From: Weissella cibaria
Lineage (GTDB): Bacteria; Bacillota; Bacilli; Lactobacillales; Lactobacillaceae
Reading direction: 5' to 3'
Length of the DNA stretch: 64,000 bases
Assembly (NCBI RefSeq): GCF_004521965.1
Contig: NZ_SDGK01000070.1
Location: forward strand, 1-64,000
Positions 50,898 to 60,543 of this stretch are shown here, piece after piece. Below the pieces are notes generated by a model. That model ran no database searches. It saw only the letters and a list, made by a program, of their open reading frames with translations, and was not told where the DNA came from. The number at the start of each line of letters is the position of its first letter. Positions within the stretch are counted from its first letter, which is position 1. Made by a program: the position numbers and the translations under genes.

Positions 50898-51105
50898 GTG
50901 TCGTGCTAGCGCACGAGCAATAGGTTCGGCTGGCATCCTGCGCTTTTGCTCAAAAATCGGCAACCGAATGGCGCGGACGCCATTCAGCGGGGCAAGTAAT
51001 TCCCCCTAAATCCTCAAGTGCTGTGTGAAATTTGCTGAATAGCGCCGGCTATGCGGCATGTTGCCGATTTTTGAACGCTCCGGATACCAGCCGAACTTGT
51101 TGCAG
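50898..51105. repeat. Palindromic dispersed repeat, family 1, copy 2
   Basis: Second copy of the element at 10331-10539, in the same orientation. It shares GTGTCGTGCTA, the internal AATGGCGCGGACGCCATTCAGCGG in pieces, AATAGCGCCGGCTATGCGG, and GAACGCTCCGGATACCAGCC. Left arm TAGGTTCGGCTGG and right arm CCAGCCGAACTTG are inverted repeats. It is non-coding and again sits right after a terminator. Confidence 0.85.
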
Positions 51106-51164
51106 CTACCGAGAGATTCTCTGTTATTTGGGATCCTCAGAGTATTGCCAATAGCAGATTATAA

Positions 51165-51195
51165 ATTAAAAAATCACCGCATCACGCGGTGATTT
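51165..51195 (-). terminator. Terminator of the lactate permease gene
   Basis: On the minus strand AAAATCACCGC pairs with GCGGTGATTT, followed by TTTAATT. Confidence 0.9.
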
Positions 51196-51200
51196 TGTTG

Positions 51201-52820
51201 TTAGAACATTAACATAATGGCGCCGGCAATCCCGACGAGTAGACCGTAAACCAGGGCTGGAATAGCAGTTTTACGTAAGATTGCACCTTCTTGGCCAGCC
51301 AGGCCGACCACGGCACTGGCTGCAACAATGTTATGTACACAAATCATATTCCCGGCTGCAGCACCAATGACTTGCAAGGCTAAAATAATCGGCTTGGCGA
51401 GATGTGCATTGGCGGCGACATCGGCTTGAATTGGTGAGAAAGTCAAGGTTGAAATGGTTGTACTTCCTGTGATGAAGGCGCCGAGCTCACCCAAGAAGGG
51501 TGCCACGAATACCCAAACACCAGCCATATGTTGTGATACGGTCTTGGCGATATAGTTTGGCATCGACGGTAAGTTCATGCCGTTGGTGCCGGAATTTGAG
51601 AATACTTGCACCATGATCAAGGTCACCATCAACGTCATACCAGTACCGACCATTGAAGCTAGCACTGACTTGGCCGCTGGCGCAAAAGGCTTCAACGTCC
51701 GAGCTTGCACCAAGAGGGCGATAGCCGCAGCTAATGTCAAAATGAACCCAGGCGAGTAAAGCACCGGCCAGTCGGAACTAACCCCTTTAATGCCTAGGAT
51801 ATTAACCCACCCAAAATCGATGGCGTTGGTCATAAAAGCCTTTAGCCAACCAATGGTACGTGATAGTAAGAGTAGGACAACCACAATCAAGTAAGGTGAC
51901 CAAGCTGTCAGCAACGACATGTGACTTGAGGCGTGTTGCATCGTTTCTTCATCATTTTGCACGCCGTCGCCGGTAAAATTCGCACCCTTCCAAGGATTGG
52001 TGAAGACCGTTGTTGGTAACAAGATGCGATACTTAAGTGTTAATACGGCAATGATCAAAACAGTTAATGGCGTGAGAATTGACACGAACTCATAACCAAT
52101 TGTGTGGGCGTAAAGCCAGGCGAAAACGTTATAAACCACCCCAATCAATAATGCCCAGGGCGTAATTTCTAGCCACGATTTGATCGACTTTTTGCCCTGA
52201 TTGAAGAACGTGACGAGTAGCATCACCAACATTAAAGGCATGAACGTCCCACCAAACAAATCGATAGTGGTCATCGCACCGGCAATATTGTTCCTGAAGT
52301 CAGCAATGTTTGCTGGGGCAACGTTACTCAACCCAACGGTTAGTGGCGTCCCAACTGCGCCGTATGCAGCCGATGTTGAATCAGCGACTAAGGCTAAGGT
52401 AACGCCCGCAAGCGGTGTGAACCCTAAAGCGATTAGCAAGGGTGCCGTGACCATTGCGGGCGTTCCAAACCCAGATACACCTTCAATTAAACCACCGAAT
52501 AAATAGGCAATTAAGACTGCTAAAATTCGCATATCAGCGGTTAATGACTCAAACCCCGCGTTAATCCGTGTGATAGCGCCAGTATGGCGTAAAACGTGTA
52601 GCATCATCAAGGCCCCAAATAAAATCCAAAGAATTGGAAATGTTTTGTGAATACCTTGTAGGATAGAGGCAAATATCACGTTGTTTGGCATTTGCCAGAT
52701 GAACCAGCCGGCTAAAGTGACGACTAGCGCGCTGATGGCCATCCCTTTCAGTGCCGGCATGTTGAACATATCCAACAGAATGAGTGGCAGAATAACTGCC
52801 AGAAGTGCAATAAATAGCAT
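51201..52820 (-). CDS. lctP: L-lactate permease
   Basis: A 539-residue LctP-family transporter with about 13 helices: FGALMMLHVLRHTGAI, GGLIEGVSGFGTPAMVTAPLL near residue 110, TSAAYGAVGTPLTVG, and LGAFITGSTTISTLTFS plus CVHNIVAASAVVGL near the end. It moves L-lactate with protons. TTGGGGGTTCT precedes ATG 52820. It is a single gene, divergent from an Mga-like regulator, which may or may not control it. Confidence 0.93.
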   Translation of the reverse strand: MLFIALLAVILPLILLDMFNMPALKGMAISALVVTLAGWFIWQMPNNVIFASILQGIHKTFPILWILFGALMMLHVLRHTGAITRINAGFESLTADMRILAVLIAYLFGGLIEGVSGFGTPAMVTAPLLIALGFTPLAGVTLALVADSTSAAYGAVGTPLTVGLSNVAPANIADFRNNIAGAMTTIDLFGGTFMPLMLVMLLVTFFNQGKKSIKSWLEITPWALLIGVVYNVFAWLYAHTIGYEFVSILTPLTVLIIAVLTLKYRILLPTTVFTNPWKGANFTGDGVQNDEETMQHASSHMSLLTAWSPYLIVVVLLLLSRTIGWLKAFMTNAIDFGWVNILGIKGVSSDWPVLYSPGFILTLAAAIALLVQARTLKPFAPAAKSVLASMVGTGMTLMVTLIMVQVFSNSGTNGMNLPSMPNYIAKTVSQHMAGVWVFVAPFLGELGAFITGSTTISTLTFSPIQADVAANAHLAKPIILALQVIGAAAGNMICVHNIVAASAVVGLAGQEGAILRKTAIPALVYGLLVGIAGAIMLMF

Positions 52821-52999
52821 AGAACCCCCAAAGTTCGCAATTGAAATAGATGTCTCTTGTAGTCTACATGAAGAACTTCACAAATAGAGGTTTTTTATAT
52901 TTTTTATTCGTTACATGAGTTTTAGATAAGACATATCGGTTGATTTCGTGATAATGTGTTGTATAAGTGGTAGTATCAGGTTAGATGATGGTGTGAGAG

Positions 53000-54502
53000 A
53001 TGAAATGGATGCATGATAAGCAGGATCGGAATAAATTAAAGTTATTTCGATATATGCGAACACGTGGGGAAGCCCCGGTACTCCAGGTAATGAAAGACCT
53101 GGATATGTCACGCTATATTGTGTTATCAACAACGCAACAATTAGCGATTGATATGGAGGTAATTACAGGTACGACGGACGGTATTTTGATTGAAGGTGGA
53201 TCAGATGTTCGTTTTAGTGTGCCGGCAACGGTATTAGATTGGGAATCGTTAGGACTACACTACCTTATGACATCGATTCGTGGCCGAATGGTGCACGAAT
53301 TATTTCATGAACAAGTGACGTCGTGGGAAGAATTTGCCTTTGACGTCGATGTGTCGGTCCCCAAGATGTACAAGGAACGTGCGCAAGTTGCTGAAGATTT
53401 GGCACGCGAAGGAATCCGAATTTCACGAGATTACAAATTAGTCGGAAATGAAGAACACATTCGATTATTCAAGTTCGAGATGTTAACTTCTTACAATGGT
53501 CGGCGCGATTCACCGTTTCCGCTTGATGTGCAGGAACAAGCACGCAAAGTGGTGAATGAAATTATCGTGCCTGAGTATGGTACATTGCGTGAAACACAAT
53601 TGGTGGGTCTGCGCCATCTGTATGCGATTTGGTGGTCACGTTTTAGACAACGTCACTTCGTTTCGACAGGTTTTACGAATCGCTTTTTGAAGCCGACCGC
53701 TGAGTTGTCTGATCGTAGCCGACGCCTCATCCATTTACTGATGGAACGAATGAGTGATACGCCTGACTTACCGGTTGGAACGGCTGCTAGTGAGGCACGC
53801 TTTATCATTCTAACCATGCACACGTTGGGACTTTTCCAGCCGAAACAAATGATGACCGATGTGACGGATTCAGTTATTCAGTATTGGCATCATTTTGAAC
53901 AGGCGTTGAAAGAAAGTTATTACGGTCTCTTCATGATCCGAGCTGACCAAGTTGATATTCGGGCCGTCACGCGCGTGCTCGAACCTGAAATTTTACGGTT
54001 CTTTGTCTTCCCTTATGTGGGTGAAGAAGATTATGAGTACATGACGAATGTTGCTGAAATCGCACCAGAATACCCGTTGGCTTATGAGTTCTCTAAGGAT
54101 GTCATGCGACACTTTAGTGAATTTACGGGAGTACCGGCGCGTGACTTGGATAACTTTATGTTGCCAGATTTGATTGCGACGGTGATGGGGAATCCTAATT
54201 TTTATCGGGCAATTCCAGCAGTGAATATTACGATTGACTTTGGTGGTCATCACGGTATCGAAGAAGTGATGGCGATGTCACTGAATGGTTTGCCAGGATA
54301 TAAAATTCAGATTAACCATGTTCTATCAGAATATACGGATATTTTGGTAACGGACGCTCCGCAACCTAAGGATGAACCCCATACGGCGCTCATTTGGCGG
54401 GGGATTGGTACCCCGGGGCAAATGACGGAACTCCTACAAGAAATTAATCGCGTTAAGATGAAGAAGTTCAATACTTGGCGAGATAATAATAAATATAAAT
54501 AA
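53000..54502 (+). CDS. Mga-like helix-turn-helix regulator
   Basis: A 500-residue protein with an N-terminal HTH typical of the Mga family (KLKLFRYMRTRGEAPVLQVMKDLDMSRYIVLSTTQQL in pieces; residues ~12-60) and a second DNA-binding region around 75-160, then a long helical part. The PRD histidines of true PTS-regulated Mga/AtxA proteins are not clearly placed, and the C-terminal part has an EIIB-like feel only. Targets are unknown; the divergent lactate permease and the downstream dehydrogenase are candidates. The start at 53000 has a weak GAGAG site; 53009 is possible. Confidence 0.72.
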   Translation: MKWMHDKQDRNKLKLFRYMRTRGEAPVLQVMKDLDMSRYIVLSTTQQLAIDMEVITGTTDGILIEGGSDVRFSVPATVLDWESLGLHYLMTSIRGRMVHELFHEQVTSWEEFAFDVDVSVPKMYKERAQVAEDLAREGIRISRDYKLVGNEEHIRLFKFEMLTSYNGRRDSPFPLDVQEQARKVVNEIIVPEYGTLRETQLVGLRHLYAIWWSRFRQRHFVSTGFTNRFLKPTAELSDRSRRLIHLLMERMSDTPDLPVGTAASEARFIILTMHTLGLFQPKQMMTDVTDSVIQYWHHFEQALKESYYGLFMIRADQVDIRAVTRVLEPEILRFFVFPYVGEEDYEYMTNVAEIAPEYPLAYEFSKDVMRHFSEFTGVPARDLDNFMLPDLIATVMGNPNFYRAIPAVNITIDFGGHHGIEEVMAMSLNGLPGYKIQINHVLSEYTDILVTDAPQPKDEPHTALIWRGIGTPGQMTELLQEINRVKMKKFNTWRDNNKYK

Positions 54503-54506
54503 TAGT

Positions 54507-54544
54507 AGCGAAACAACACAACATCGTGTTAGTTTCGCTTTTTA
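54507..54544 (+). terminator. Terminator of the Mga-like gene
   Basis: AGCGAAAC pairs with GTTTCGCT with an inner ACAC/GTGT, followed by TTTTTA. Confidence 0.88.
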
Positions 54545-54627
54545 TTTGGTCAGAAAAGCGAGTTTTTCGTGTATGGAAAGATGGTGGGTGTACAATTAAG
54601 TTACTGAAAATAACGAGGTGAATGAAC

Positions 54628-55497
54628 ATGAAGATTGGATTCATCGGTACTGGTGTCATGGGGCGTGGTATCATTAATAACCTATTACAAGCAAATTATG
54701 AAGTGGTTGTTTTCAATCGCACGAAAGCACATGCCCAATCAGTCTTGGATAATGGTGCAACTTGGGCAGACTCACCAAAGGAAATCGCTGAAGTGGCAGA
54801 CTTAGTGATTACGATGGTTGGTTATCCCAAGGATGTTGAAGAACAATATTATGGTGATAATGGGCTGTTTGCTGGCTCACACGCCGGTCAAATTTTTGTT
54901 GATATGACGACATCAACGCCAACCTTAGCTGAACAATTGGCAATTGATGGTGAGAAGTATGATGTTAAGGTACTTGATGCACCAGTTTCTGGTGGTGATG
55001 TTGGTGCTAAGAATGGGACGTTGACCATCATGGCTGGTGGTGATGAAGCAACGTACGACAGGTTGCAACCAATCTTTGATGTGATTTCAAAGGCCGCTAA
55101 CCGATTTGGTGTGGCTGGTCGCGGTCAACACACTAAGATGGCTAATCAGATTATGATTGCAGCGACAATGTTGGGTATGTCAGAAATGATGGTTTATGCG
55201 AAGGCGGCTGACCTAGATGTGGCTAAGGTAATGGCGACTTTGTCAGCCGGTGGCGCCCAAAACTGGTCATTGGATAACTATGGTCCTCGCGTTTTGGCAG
55301 GCGATTTTGAGCCTGGTTTTTACGCGAAGCACTTGTTAAAGGATTTGCGCATTGCTTTGGATGAAGCAGCTAAGATGAATCTATCTTTGCCAGTGACAGA
55401 TCTAGCGGAAGCCCTCTATACCAAGCTTGCTGAGCAAAAGGGACTAGGGAATGAAGGGACGCAAGCGCTAGTTAAGTTGTGGGCGCAATTTTCGTAA
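54628..55497 (+). CDS. NAD(P)-dependent 3-hydroxyisobutyrate dehydrogenase-family oxidoreductase
   Basis: A 289-residue beta-hydroxyacid dehydrogenase. Rossmann GFIGTGVMGRGI at the start, DAPVSGGDVGAKNGTLTIMAGG near residue 120, and GQHTKMANQIMIAATM with the catalytic Lys near 170. Substrates in this family include 3-hydroxyisobutyrate, tartronate semialdehyde and succinic semialdehyde; which one applies is unknown. The start at ATG 54628 is favoured over 54622 for spacing from GAGGTG. It ends about 40 bases before an insertion sequence. Confidence 0.88.
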   Translation: MKIGFIGTGVMGRGIINNLLQANYEVVVFNRTKAHAQSVLDNGATWADSPKEIAEVADLVITMVGYPKDVEEQYYGDNGLFAGSHAGQIFVDMTTSTPTLAEQLAIDGEKYDVKVLDAPVSGGDVGAKNGTLTIMAGGDEATYDRLQPIFDVISKAANRFGVAGRGQHTKMANQIMIAATMLGMSEMMVYAKAADLDVAKVMATLSAGGAQNWSLDNYGPRVLAGDFEPGFYAKHLLKDLRIALDEAAKMNLSLPVTDLAEALYTKLAEQKGLGNEGTQALVKLWAQFS

Positions 55498-55539
55498 TGT
55501 CCTAAATTTGAGTGAAATTAGACAGGTTTTGCACTTTTG

Positions 55540-57076
55540 GTTCAAAGTCAAATAGTACTGATGACCGGTCAAATTTAATATTTTGAACCTTGCTTAGGCA
55601 GCTGATTTTTTCACATTGTTGAGATCAGCTGACTTTTGCTTGTAGTTCATTGAGTAAAAACTATTCTTGCATGAGATGAGAATACGTAGACGGAAGTTTT
55701 TGAAACTACGGGACCCGTATGCCGTGCGCTTAATGGCTTTAATTTTATTGTTTGAACCTGCGATTGGTCCATTTGAGAATCCGTAGATAAAACTGTTTAT
55801 TATTTTGTCGAAGTGTTTACGGCTAGTGCGACGAGCCTTCTTCATTGCCTTTGGCAATGAGCGGTGTTGGGCATCGTTTTTTGTAGGGTATAGAACAGAC
55901 TTGAATTTAGCTTCATCACGGGTTTCAACGGCGTAAAGAATCCCTTGATAGAAAGCGTATGCGTCACGCAGTTCATCAGAGAGCGCCAGTAGGCGGTCGA
56001 TAACTTCTTTATCAGTTAAATGGGCATGCTTAAAATTGACTCGACTTTTTCGGGTCGTGTAATCGAGTGCGGTTCCGTGCTTCATAAGTAGTTTCCAGAA
56101 CCGTTTTAGTTGGCGATACTCTTTGCTATCTGATCCGAATTGCTTCATAACGCTGATTCGAACCTTATTGAGTTCATGGTATGCTTGAGTTACAATGTGA
56201 AATCTGTCAGCCACGATGTTTGCGTTTGGAAACAGTTCCTTAATCATGGCTCGGTAAGGGGTAAATAAGTCTACCGGTATGGTTTTAACAGCAGCTCGAG
56301 CTGCTGGACTGTATTGGTTGAAATAGGCTCGAAGCTGACTAGCGCCACGATCCTTCATGACATCTAGAATGCAATGGTTCACTAAATCGATTAAAATCAT
56401 GCTCATTCCACTAGTTGCGAACTTGCCTGATTTGAAGTCATCGAACGCGATGTTTTGTGGTAGGGAATGGCAATTTGTTTTGTTGTAAACGAATAAGCCT
56501 TCAGTTGTGCGCATGACGGTTTGCGTTGATACGTTGTTGTCTAAAGCGATGTGCTTTTGACTAACGTTTTCACTCAGCTCTATTGCTACGACTTGTTTAA
56601 CCTTATGGATGATATGGTTGTTTGGTTTAATGTCGCTGAGTTATGTAATGGACGTGTGTCCGCACTTCTTGCATAGAAATTTTTGCTTTCGGATTCTAAA
56701 GTTTTGAAACTTGAAGGCGTTGCGTGGCCCTTTATGAATGACTGTTTTGGTACCATTATTAACCATTGGATTATCACATTTGTCACAGGTAGTAGCGTAC
56801 GTTAGAAGAAGTTTCCAAGTGGCCGTGTCAGTACCATTGTGGTTCGTTTCGCTGAAATGTTGTTCTGTATTTGGATCAAAAGTTAGATTTAAATCTGTTA
56901 ATCCGAGTGAAATTCTAATATCGTTATTCATGTTGAAATATCCTTTCGAGGGTATTTTTGGCAGACCGGTTGTAACCGGGCTGTCCTTTTTTTATTTTTA
57001 CACCAATAAATCAAAAAAAGATACTAATAACCAATCGCGTTAGTGAGTGGTCATCAGTACCAAATATTTTAGAGCC
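55540..57076 (-). mobile_element. ISL3-family insertion sequence (disabled)
   Basis: About 1.54 kb bounded by imperfect terminal inverted repeats: the left end reads GGTTCAAAGTCAAATAGTAC then TGATGACC, and the right end reversed reads GGCTCTAAAATATTTGGTAC then TGATGACC. It holds one transposase gene on the minus strand. The 8-base flanks (GCACTTTT and TTTAAAAG) do not match, so no target duplication is visible, perhaps because the right side lies inside an older IS110 ruin or was rearranged. Confidence 0.85.
55594..56931 (-). pseudogene. ISL3-type transposase with an internal stop
   Basis: Read from 56931 the frame gives the N-terminal zinc-binding part (TTCDKCDN, LCKKCGHTSIT) and meets an in-frame TAA at 56641-56643. 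The same frame then runs on without another stop through the HTH region to the DDE domain (FDDFKSGKFATSGMSMILIDL, VADRFHIVTQAYHELNKVR) and the C-terminal NGPIAGSNNKIKAIKRTAYG to 55594. One nonsense change thus splits a ~445-residue protein. The downstream part from 56514 keeps the catalytic core but lacks the end-binding domain. Confidence 0.88.
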
Positions 57077-58317
57077 TTTAAAAGAGGTCGGCTGTTTCAA
57101 CGGGAATGGTCGGCTTTTTAAGTTGCACTCGTTATATTCAACACCGTATCGAATCATCACATATATTATTCTCAGTAGTTTATGGACTAATGAGATAACC
57201 GCTTTTGGTATTCCTATTCGACCGGTTAATCGGTAGTAGAAGTTTGCTAAGTCTGACTCTCGTCTCAATCGCGCTGGCATTGCTGATTGAGCCAATGCAG
57301 CTTTGATGTATTTATTGCCTCGGTTTGTTTTTTACACTTTTTTCCGTCAGATTCATAGCTTCCAGGACATAGACTAGCCCATGTAGCTATTGTCTGGCCG
57401 TTTTCAAATGCGACCGCGTTTGTACCGATTTCAGCCATGATAATTGCAGCTGTGTGATCAGATACACCAAGAATTGCCATCAATCAAATTCGTAGTTCTG
57501 CAAAGGAGTTGGTTTGTTCTTAGATATGAGCCTCGATTTCAGAAATTGAGCGCACTAGCGAGTTATACAGGTTGAGTTGAATATCGATCAGGTAACAGTC
57601 GTTTTTGCTTAATCTACCGTTGAGTACTTCAACTATTTCATCTGCTGTTGTATTCATTCGGCCATGCATCAGTGGGGAAACTGTCTCTACGTTAATGGCT
57701 TCGCCATTGAGTAGTAAATTCATCAGTTTCATGCCGGTTACGCCGAATATGTCAGACAGGTAAGAGGTTAGTTTGATGTTTGACAGTTGAAGTATATTGT
57801 GGATTTCGTTTTTGATTACGGTTAATTGTTGAATTAGATTCTTCCGTAAACGAGTAGATTCCCTTAATTCAATTGTGCTAAATTCGGAATGTAACTAGGT
57901 TCAATCATTCTGACATGAGTTAAGTCAACTAGCTATTCCGCGTCTTTTTATCAGTTTTACGTCCAGGCATACGCTTAAATTTCTGAGGGTTGCCTAGTTT
58001 TAAGTTTACGTGGGAATAGCGAATTAGTAATTGCCAAGTTGCCTCCAGTACAGACCGGTACTTTTCATCGTAGCGACCTGTACGTCGTTGTTATCTAACC
58101 AACATGCAAGCTCTTTCATTGAGTGTGGTATGGTGTCATATTTACGGTTTGTACGCTTGGGACGATTAGTAGAGAAGTCTCTGATTAGTAGAGAAACGAG
58201 ACAGACTTCTGATGAACATCTATCCCGCAAATGCGAGTGCAAACAACGTCCATGAGTAGATACCTCCATTCTTAAAAAACGTAGTTTTCGAAAACTAACC
58301 TGTCCCGGTTGAATCAA
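57077..58317 (-). pseudogene. IS110-family transposase, degraded
   Basis: Fragments of one minus-strand transposase remain. The N-terminal DEDD part is 58024-58317 (DTIPHSMKELACWLDNNDVQ, STGLYWRQLGNY). A middle piece is at 57520-57732 (ADEIVEVLNGRLSKND). The transposase_20 domain is at 57265-57483 (MMAILGVSDHTAAIIMAEIG, ATWASLCPGSYESDGKKCKK), and the C-terminal helix region is before 57295 (RIGIPKAVISLVHKLLRIIYVMI). Stops and at least one frameshift separate them, and the 3' end abuts the ISL3 right end. It cannot be active. Confidence 0.85.
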
Positions 58318-58838
58318 TACAAAATCTTTATTTCGTGCTCAAGGCGACATTCGGCTAATCTTCTAAACAGAAGACAGTCATCTTTTGCACGGGCTCAAAG
58401 GGACCAGTAAACCAGCGAGTTACTATCAATAACCTTCACCACAATTATAGGCGTTTTCAAGCTTGATTACGCGCGGTGCGCGCTGAGAGTTTTTTGTGTT
58501 CAATATTAATAGTTTGTTACAAACTACAAGATTCCCGGAACTGAAAAAACGTTGTTGATAATCATTTGTAACATCCAGTTAATATTGCTGATATTTGTTG
58601 CCAGAACATGAGAAAAAATAGGAAAGAGTACGATCTAAGCCCGAATATCTGGACGAAAAGCATTAAAAAATATGATAAACAGCTGTAATAAGGAAACATT
58701 ATGAAATTTTACTATAACATAAACCTACCTTAAAAAATGGTATACTGAAGCGTATATGTTTTACATGCAATTATTTTGCGATAAACGGAAATTTTTTGAA
58801 GGTATTATTACCAATTTAGAATAGGTGGGTTTATTTAT
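58318..58838 (+). other. Non-coding stretch before the EPS cluster
   Basis: About 520 bases without a gene. The left ~170 bases probably belong to the IS110 remnant's non-coding end (where such elements encode their guide RNA). CGCGCGGTGCGCGC with GAGAGTTTTTTG near 58470-58497 looks like a terminator remnant. The right part is AT-rich and carries a TATACT near 58741, likely the -10 of the EPS operon promoter. Confidence 0.5.
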
Positions 58839-59729
58839 ATGGATAACGTAATCGATCTTGGTCGACTATGGTTGATTGTTCGTCGTAACTGGTCGTTTAT
58901 GCTGGTGCTTGGGGTGATTACTGGCGGTGTTGCTTTTGGCGTGTCAAAGTTTGTGATTCACCCACAGTATAGTTCTTCGGCTGCATTGCTTGTTAACCGC
59001 AAACAAGACAACTCTCAAGCAGGGGCGCAGTACGCGGATCAACAAGCTGATGTGCAAATTATCAATACATATAAGGATATTATTACGCGACCAATCATTT
59101 TAAACACAGTTGTAAATGAATTGACAAAGCCACATAAGGAACAAATTCAAGCAGCGATACCAGCTCAGTACGATACAGATGCTTATGGTGAAAAGATCCA
59201 GACTGCACCAGCTCAACCAGCCAAGTATAAGTTGGTAGCAGCAAAGTATGATAATACTGATTTAACGGCCGAGTCAGTTGCCAAGATGATTAGCATTTCT
59301 AACCAAACGAATTCACAAGTTTTCTCTGTAAATGTCAAGTCAGGCGACGCAAAGATGTCTAAGGATATTGCGAATACAATTGCGGAAGTGTTTAAGGACA
59401 AAGTTGCGTCAATTATGTCTGTTTCAAACGTATCAATTGTTTCAAAAGCAATGACAAATTCAAAGCCCGTTGCACCAAATGTTAAGTTGATTACTTTGGC
59501 TGGATTTGTACTTGGTGTATTTGCTGGCTTTGCATGGGGCTTCATTAAGGAAGTAACTGATCGTACTGTTAAGCATTTGGAATTCCTAACGGATGAATTA
59601 AAACTGACTAATTTAGGTGTTATCGGATATATCGGTAAGATTCGCGATGTGAAGGATGTCGTTGCAGCTAATGAAAAGAAGAATACAAGCAATGTAACAC
59701 GTAAGTCACGTTTGGGTAAACGCATTTAA
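58839..59729 (+). CDS. EPS chain-length / tyrosine-kinase adaptor protein (Wzz/CpsC type)
   Basis: A 296-residue membrane protein with two helices (about 18-40 and 216-238) flanking an extracytoplasmic loop: NVIDLGRLWLIVRRNWSFML at the start and HPQYSSSAALLVNRK after helix 1. CpsC-type proteins set polymer length and activate the partner BY-kinase. Its basic C-terminal tail (RKSRLGKRI) would contact the kinase encoded 13 bases downstream. TAGGTGGG precedes ATG 58839. First gene of the EPS operon. Confidence 0.9.
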   Translation: MDNVIDLGRLWLIVRRNWSFMLVLGVITGGVAFGVSKFVIHPQYSSSAALLVNRKQDNSQAGAQYADQQADVQIINTYKDIITRPIILNTVVNELTKPHKEQIQAAIPAQYDTDAYGEKIQTAPAQPAKYKLVAAKYDNTDLTAESVAKMISISNQTNSQVFSVNVKSGDAKMSKDIANTIAEVFKDKVASIMSVSNVSIVSKAMTNSKPVAPNVKLITLAGFVLGVFAGFAWGFIKEVTDRTVKHLEFLTDELKLTNLGVIGYIGKIRDVKDVVAANEKKNTSNVTRKSRLGKRI

Positions 59730-59742
59730 TGGGAGATAAGAG

Positions 59743-60495
59743 ATGAGTTTTAATTTTTTGAAGAAAAAGCACGCTGGCGATACTGAGACACAAGATAATG
59801 GCGCGCGCTTGGTGACGTTCGTTGAACCAAAGCACGTTATTTCAGAGCAATTCCGTACGTTGCGCACGAATATTGAATTTGCTGGTGCAGCTTTGGACAA
59901 GTTGCAAGTGGTGATGTTTACGTCACCTGAAATGTCAGATGGAAAGACGACGGTTTCATCTAACGTAGCGGTCACGTGGGCACAAGCTGGGAAGAGTGTG
60001 CTTTATGTTGATGCAGATTTGCGTCGTCCAACGGCACATTCAACGTTTGATTTGTTAAACACACGCGGATTAACGACGATTTTGGCTAGCAACGCACAAC
60101 CCAAAGATACAGTGCAAAAGACGTTTGTGGAGAATTTAGAAGTTTTGACTTCTGGACCGGTGCCACCTAATCCAGCAGAACTATTAAGTTCAGCACGTAT
60201 GGCCTCTTTGGTTGAGTGGATGCGTAATAACTATGATGTCGTAGTCCTTGATGTCCCGCCAGTAATGGCTGTTACGGATGCTCATGTTTTAATGCCACTT
60301 GTTGATGGTGCGATTTTGGTTACGACATTTGGTAAAACACTTAAAGTTAATCTCCAACGTACTGTTGAAACGTTACGTTTAACGGATACAAAGATTTTGG
60401 GAATTGTCCAACGTGTTCGTGGTAGAAAAAACGATGCAGGTTATGGATATGGTTACGGTTATGGATACGGATACGGTTACGGGACGGATAATTAG
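59743..60495 (+). CDS. EPS tyrosine autokinase (CpsD/CapB BY-kinase)
   Basis: A 250-residue cytoplasmic BY-kinase. Walker A SPEMSDGKTTVSSNVA near residue 62, Walker A' VLYVDADLRRPT near 87, and Walker B VVVLDVPPVM near 165. The C-terminus is the autophosphorylation cluster, here a strict run of seven Tyr-Gly pairs before TDN. It works with the preceding membrane adaptor to control polymer export and length. GGGAGATAAGAG precedes ATG 59743. Confidence 0.93.
   Translation: MSFNFLKKKHAGDTETQDNGARLVTFVEPKHVISEQFRTLRTNIEFAGAALDKLQVVMFTSPEMSDGKTTVSSNVAVTWAQAGKSVLYVDADLRRPTAHSTFDLLNTRGLTTILASNAQPKDTVQKTFVENLEVLTSGPVPPNPAELLSSARMASLVEWMRNNYDVVVLDVPPVMAVTDAHVLMPLVDGAILVTTFGKTLKVNLQRTVETLRLTDTKILGIVQRVRGRKNDAGYGYGYGYGYGYGYGTDN
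60439..60483 (+). repeat. In-frame hexanucleotide tandem repeat encoding (Tyr-Gly)7
   Basis: Seven units of GGN-TAY (GGTTAT, GGATAT, GGTTAC and variants) lie at the 3' end of the BY-kinase gene. Each unit is six bases, so gain or loss would change the number of phosphorylatable Tyr without shifting the frame. Confidence 0.85.
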
Positions 60496-60543
60496 TCGAT
60501 TTAAAGAGTGAGTTGATTCGACGGAAAGGAGAGGTTGAAATCA

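Noticed and set aside
57011-57295. Independent small protein between the two insertion sequences
   Set aside because: Its residues match the C-terminal helices of IS110 transposases and it continues the minus-strand ruin; the end overlaps the ISL3 inverted repeat.
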